5,097 nucleotides of DNA from Methylothermaceae bacterium (GTDB lineage: Bacteria > Pseudomonadota > Gammaproteobacteria > Methylococcales > Methylothermaceae). The notes below the pieces were generated by a model, which did no database searches, was not told where the DNA came from, and was given only the letters and a program-made list of their open reading frames with translations. Both the position numbers and the translations under genes were made by a program. The stretch lies in NCBI GenBank assembly GCA_027024125.1, contig JALVSV010000254.1, positions 1 to 5,097 of the forward strand, given 5' to 3'. How positions within the stretch are numbered: position 1 is the stretch's first letter; every line of letters starts with the position of its first letter. This document shows positions 4,397-5,097 of the stretch, piece by piece.

Positions 4397-5097
4397 ATGC
4401 CTTTGAAAAAATTACTGTTTCAATTCGATACCGATTCCAATCCAGCCTCGTTCGATACCGTGGTGGCCTATGATGGGGGAGCCGATCAGGTGATCGGCTA
4501 CGGCAACCTGACCCCTGCCAACGTCACGCCCCTGGTGGAGGGAACGATTTTCACCCGGCCACCCAAGGAGAAAAAGAATACCGCCATTTTCATCGGTGGC
4601 AGCGATCTTTTGGCTGGTCAGGAACTGCTAGATGCGGTCAGGAAAGTCTTTTTTGCCAATTTCAGGGTCTCAGTCATGCTGGATAGTAATGGCAGCAATA
4701 CCACGGCGGCTGCTGGAGTGGCAAAAATCGCCGCCAGTACTCCGATCTCCGGCAAAAAGGCGGTGGTGCTGGCAGGCACGGGGCCTGTCGGTCAACGGGC
4801 GGCAGCAATGCTGGCCAGGGAAGGGGCTCAGGTGGTTCTGACCTCACGGGCCTACGAAAGAGCCATCCGGGCCTGTGAAGCCATGAAACAGCGCTTCGGT
4901 GTGGTACTGACACCCGTAGAGGCCAAAGACGAAGATGCCCGTGGACAGGTGATCCAGGATGCCCAGATCGTCTTTGCCACCGGGGCCGCAGGAGTGCGGC
5001 TGTTGGGAGAGCGGCATTGGAAAGGGCTGGAGCAGTTGGAGGTATTGGCCGATGCCAACGCCACACCCCCGCTAGGGATCGAGGGCGTGGACATGAT
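4397..5097 (+). CDS. mtdA: NADP-dependent methylene-H4F dehydrogenase MtdA (3' truncated)
   Basis: MtdA oxidises methylene-tetrahydrofolate (and, in characterised enzymes, methylene-tetrahydromethanopterin) to the methenyl form with NADP, in the cytosol of methylotrophs. The window holds about 233 codons of a protein of about 288 in Methylorubrum; the gene continues past the right edge. Matches to MtdA, from memory, are KKLLFQFDTD (4-13), YDGGAD (25-30), TAIFIGG (62-68), LDSNGSNTTAAAG (95-107), the nucleotide-binding loop GTGPVG (127-132), and PPLGI near the end. Ser150-Arg151 after the second Rossmann strand suits the NADP 2'-phosphate. The N-terminus is MtdA-like rather than MtdB-like. ATG 4397 is used here. 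TTG 4403 gives MKKLLFQFD and has the better-spaced ribosome site. FchA, encoded divergently, catalyses the next step. Confidence 0.93.
   Translation, partial: MPLKKLLFQFDTDSNPASFDTVVAYDGGADQVIGYGNLTPANVTPLVEGTIFTRPPKEKKNTAIFIGGSDLLAGQELLDAVRKVFFANFRVSVMLDSNGSNTTAAAGVAKIAASTPISGKKAVVLAGTGPVGQRAAAMLAREGAQVVLTSRAYERAIRACEAMKQRFGVVLTPVEAKDEDARGQVIQDAQIVFATGAAGVRLLGERHWKGLEQLEVLADANATPPLGIEGVDM

Noticed and set aside
1..5097. CRISPR array, tRNA, rRNA, insertion sequence or phage genes
   Set aside because: No spaced direct repeats, cloverleaf ending in CCA, rRNA signatures, or transposase/integrase motifs were seen.

Overview
The window carries five protein genes and looks like a piece of a gammaproteobacterial methylotroph chromosome, possibly a methanotroph. 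The main evidence is the pair mtdA and fchA, whose products interconvert methylene-, methenyl- and formyl-tetrahydrofolate in methylotrophs. The GalE is close to E. coli GalE, down to the C-terminal GYPD. The genus cannot be fixed from the sequence.

Layout. Bases 1-275 hold no gene. They contain a 108-bp nested palindromic repeat (119-226). A galE gene follows on the + strand, most likely from a TTG codon at 276, ending at 1340. After an 80-bp convergent gap, three genes lie on the - strand. Read in their own direction they are fchA (4316 to 3705), a membrane-attached two-domain multicopper oxidase (3708 to 2056) and a membrane-anchored cupredoxin (2059 to 1421). Both junctions are 4-bp ATGA overlaps, so the three form one translationally coupled operon. 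An 80-bp divergent region (4317-4396) separates fchA from mtdA, which reads rightward and runs off the end of the window. That region holds a palindromic ATTATAAT that gives a TATAAT -10 box on each strand.

Function. MtdA and FchA are cytosolic and act consecutively on C1-tetrahydrofolate, so a shared divergent promoter makes sense. The two copper proteins are predicted to sit on the periplasmic side of the inner membrane. The oxidase has a complete set of His/Cys motifs for a type 1 copper and a trinuclear cluster, with the type 1 domain first (the 'type C' order) and a predicted axial leucine. The cupredoxin keeps only a type 1 site (His, Cys, His, Met) and has a Met-rich N-terminus. They look like an electron-transfer pair of unknown substrate. 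Their tight coupling to a folate enzyme is the most unusual feature of the window. GalE supplies UDP-galactose, and a cysteine at the substrate gate suggests it may also act on UDP-GlcNAc/UDP-GalNAc.
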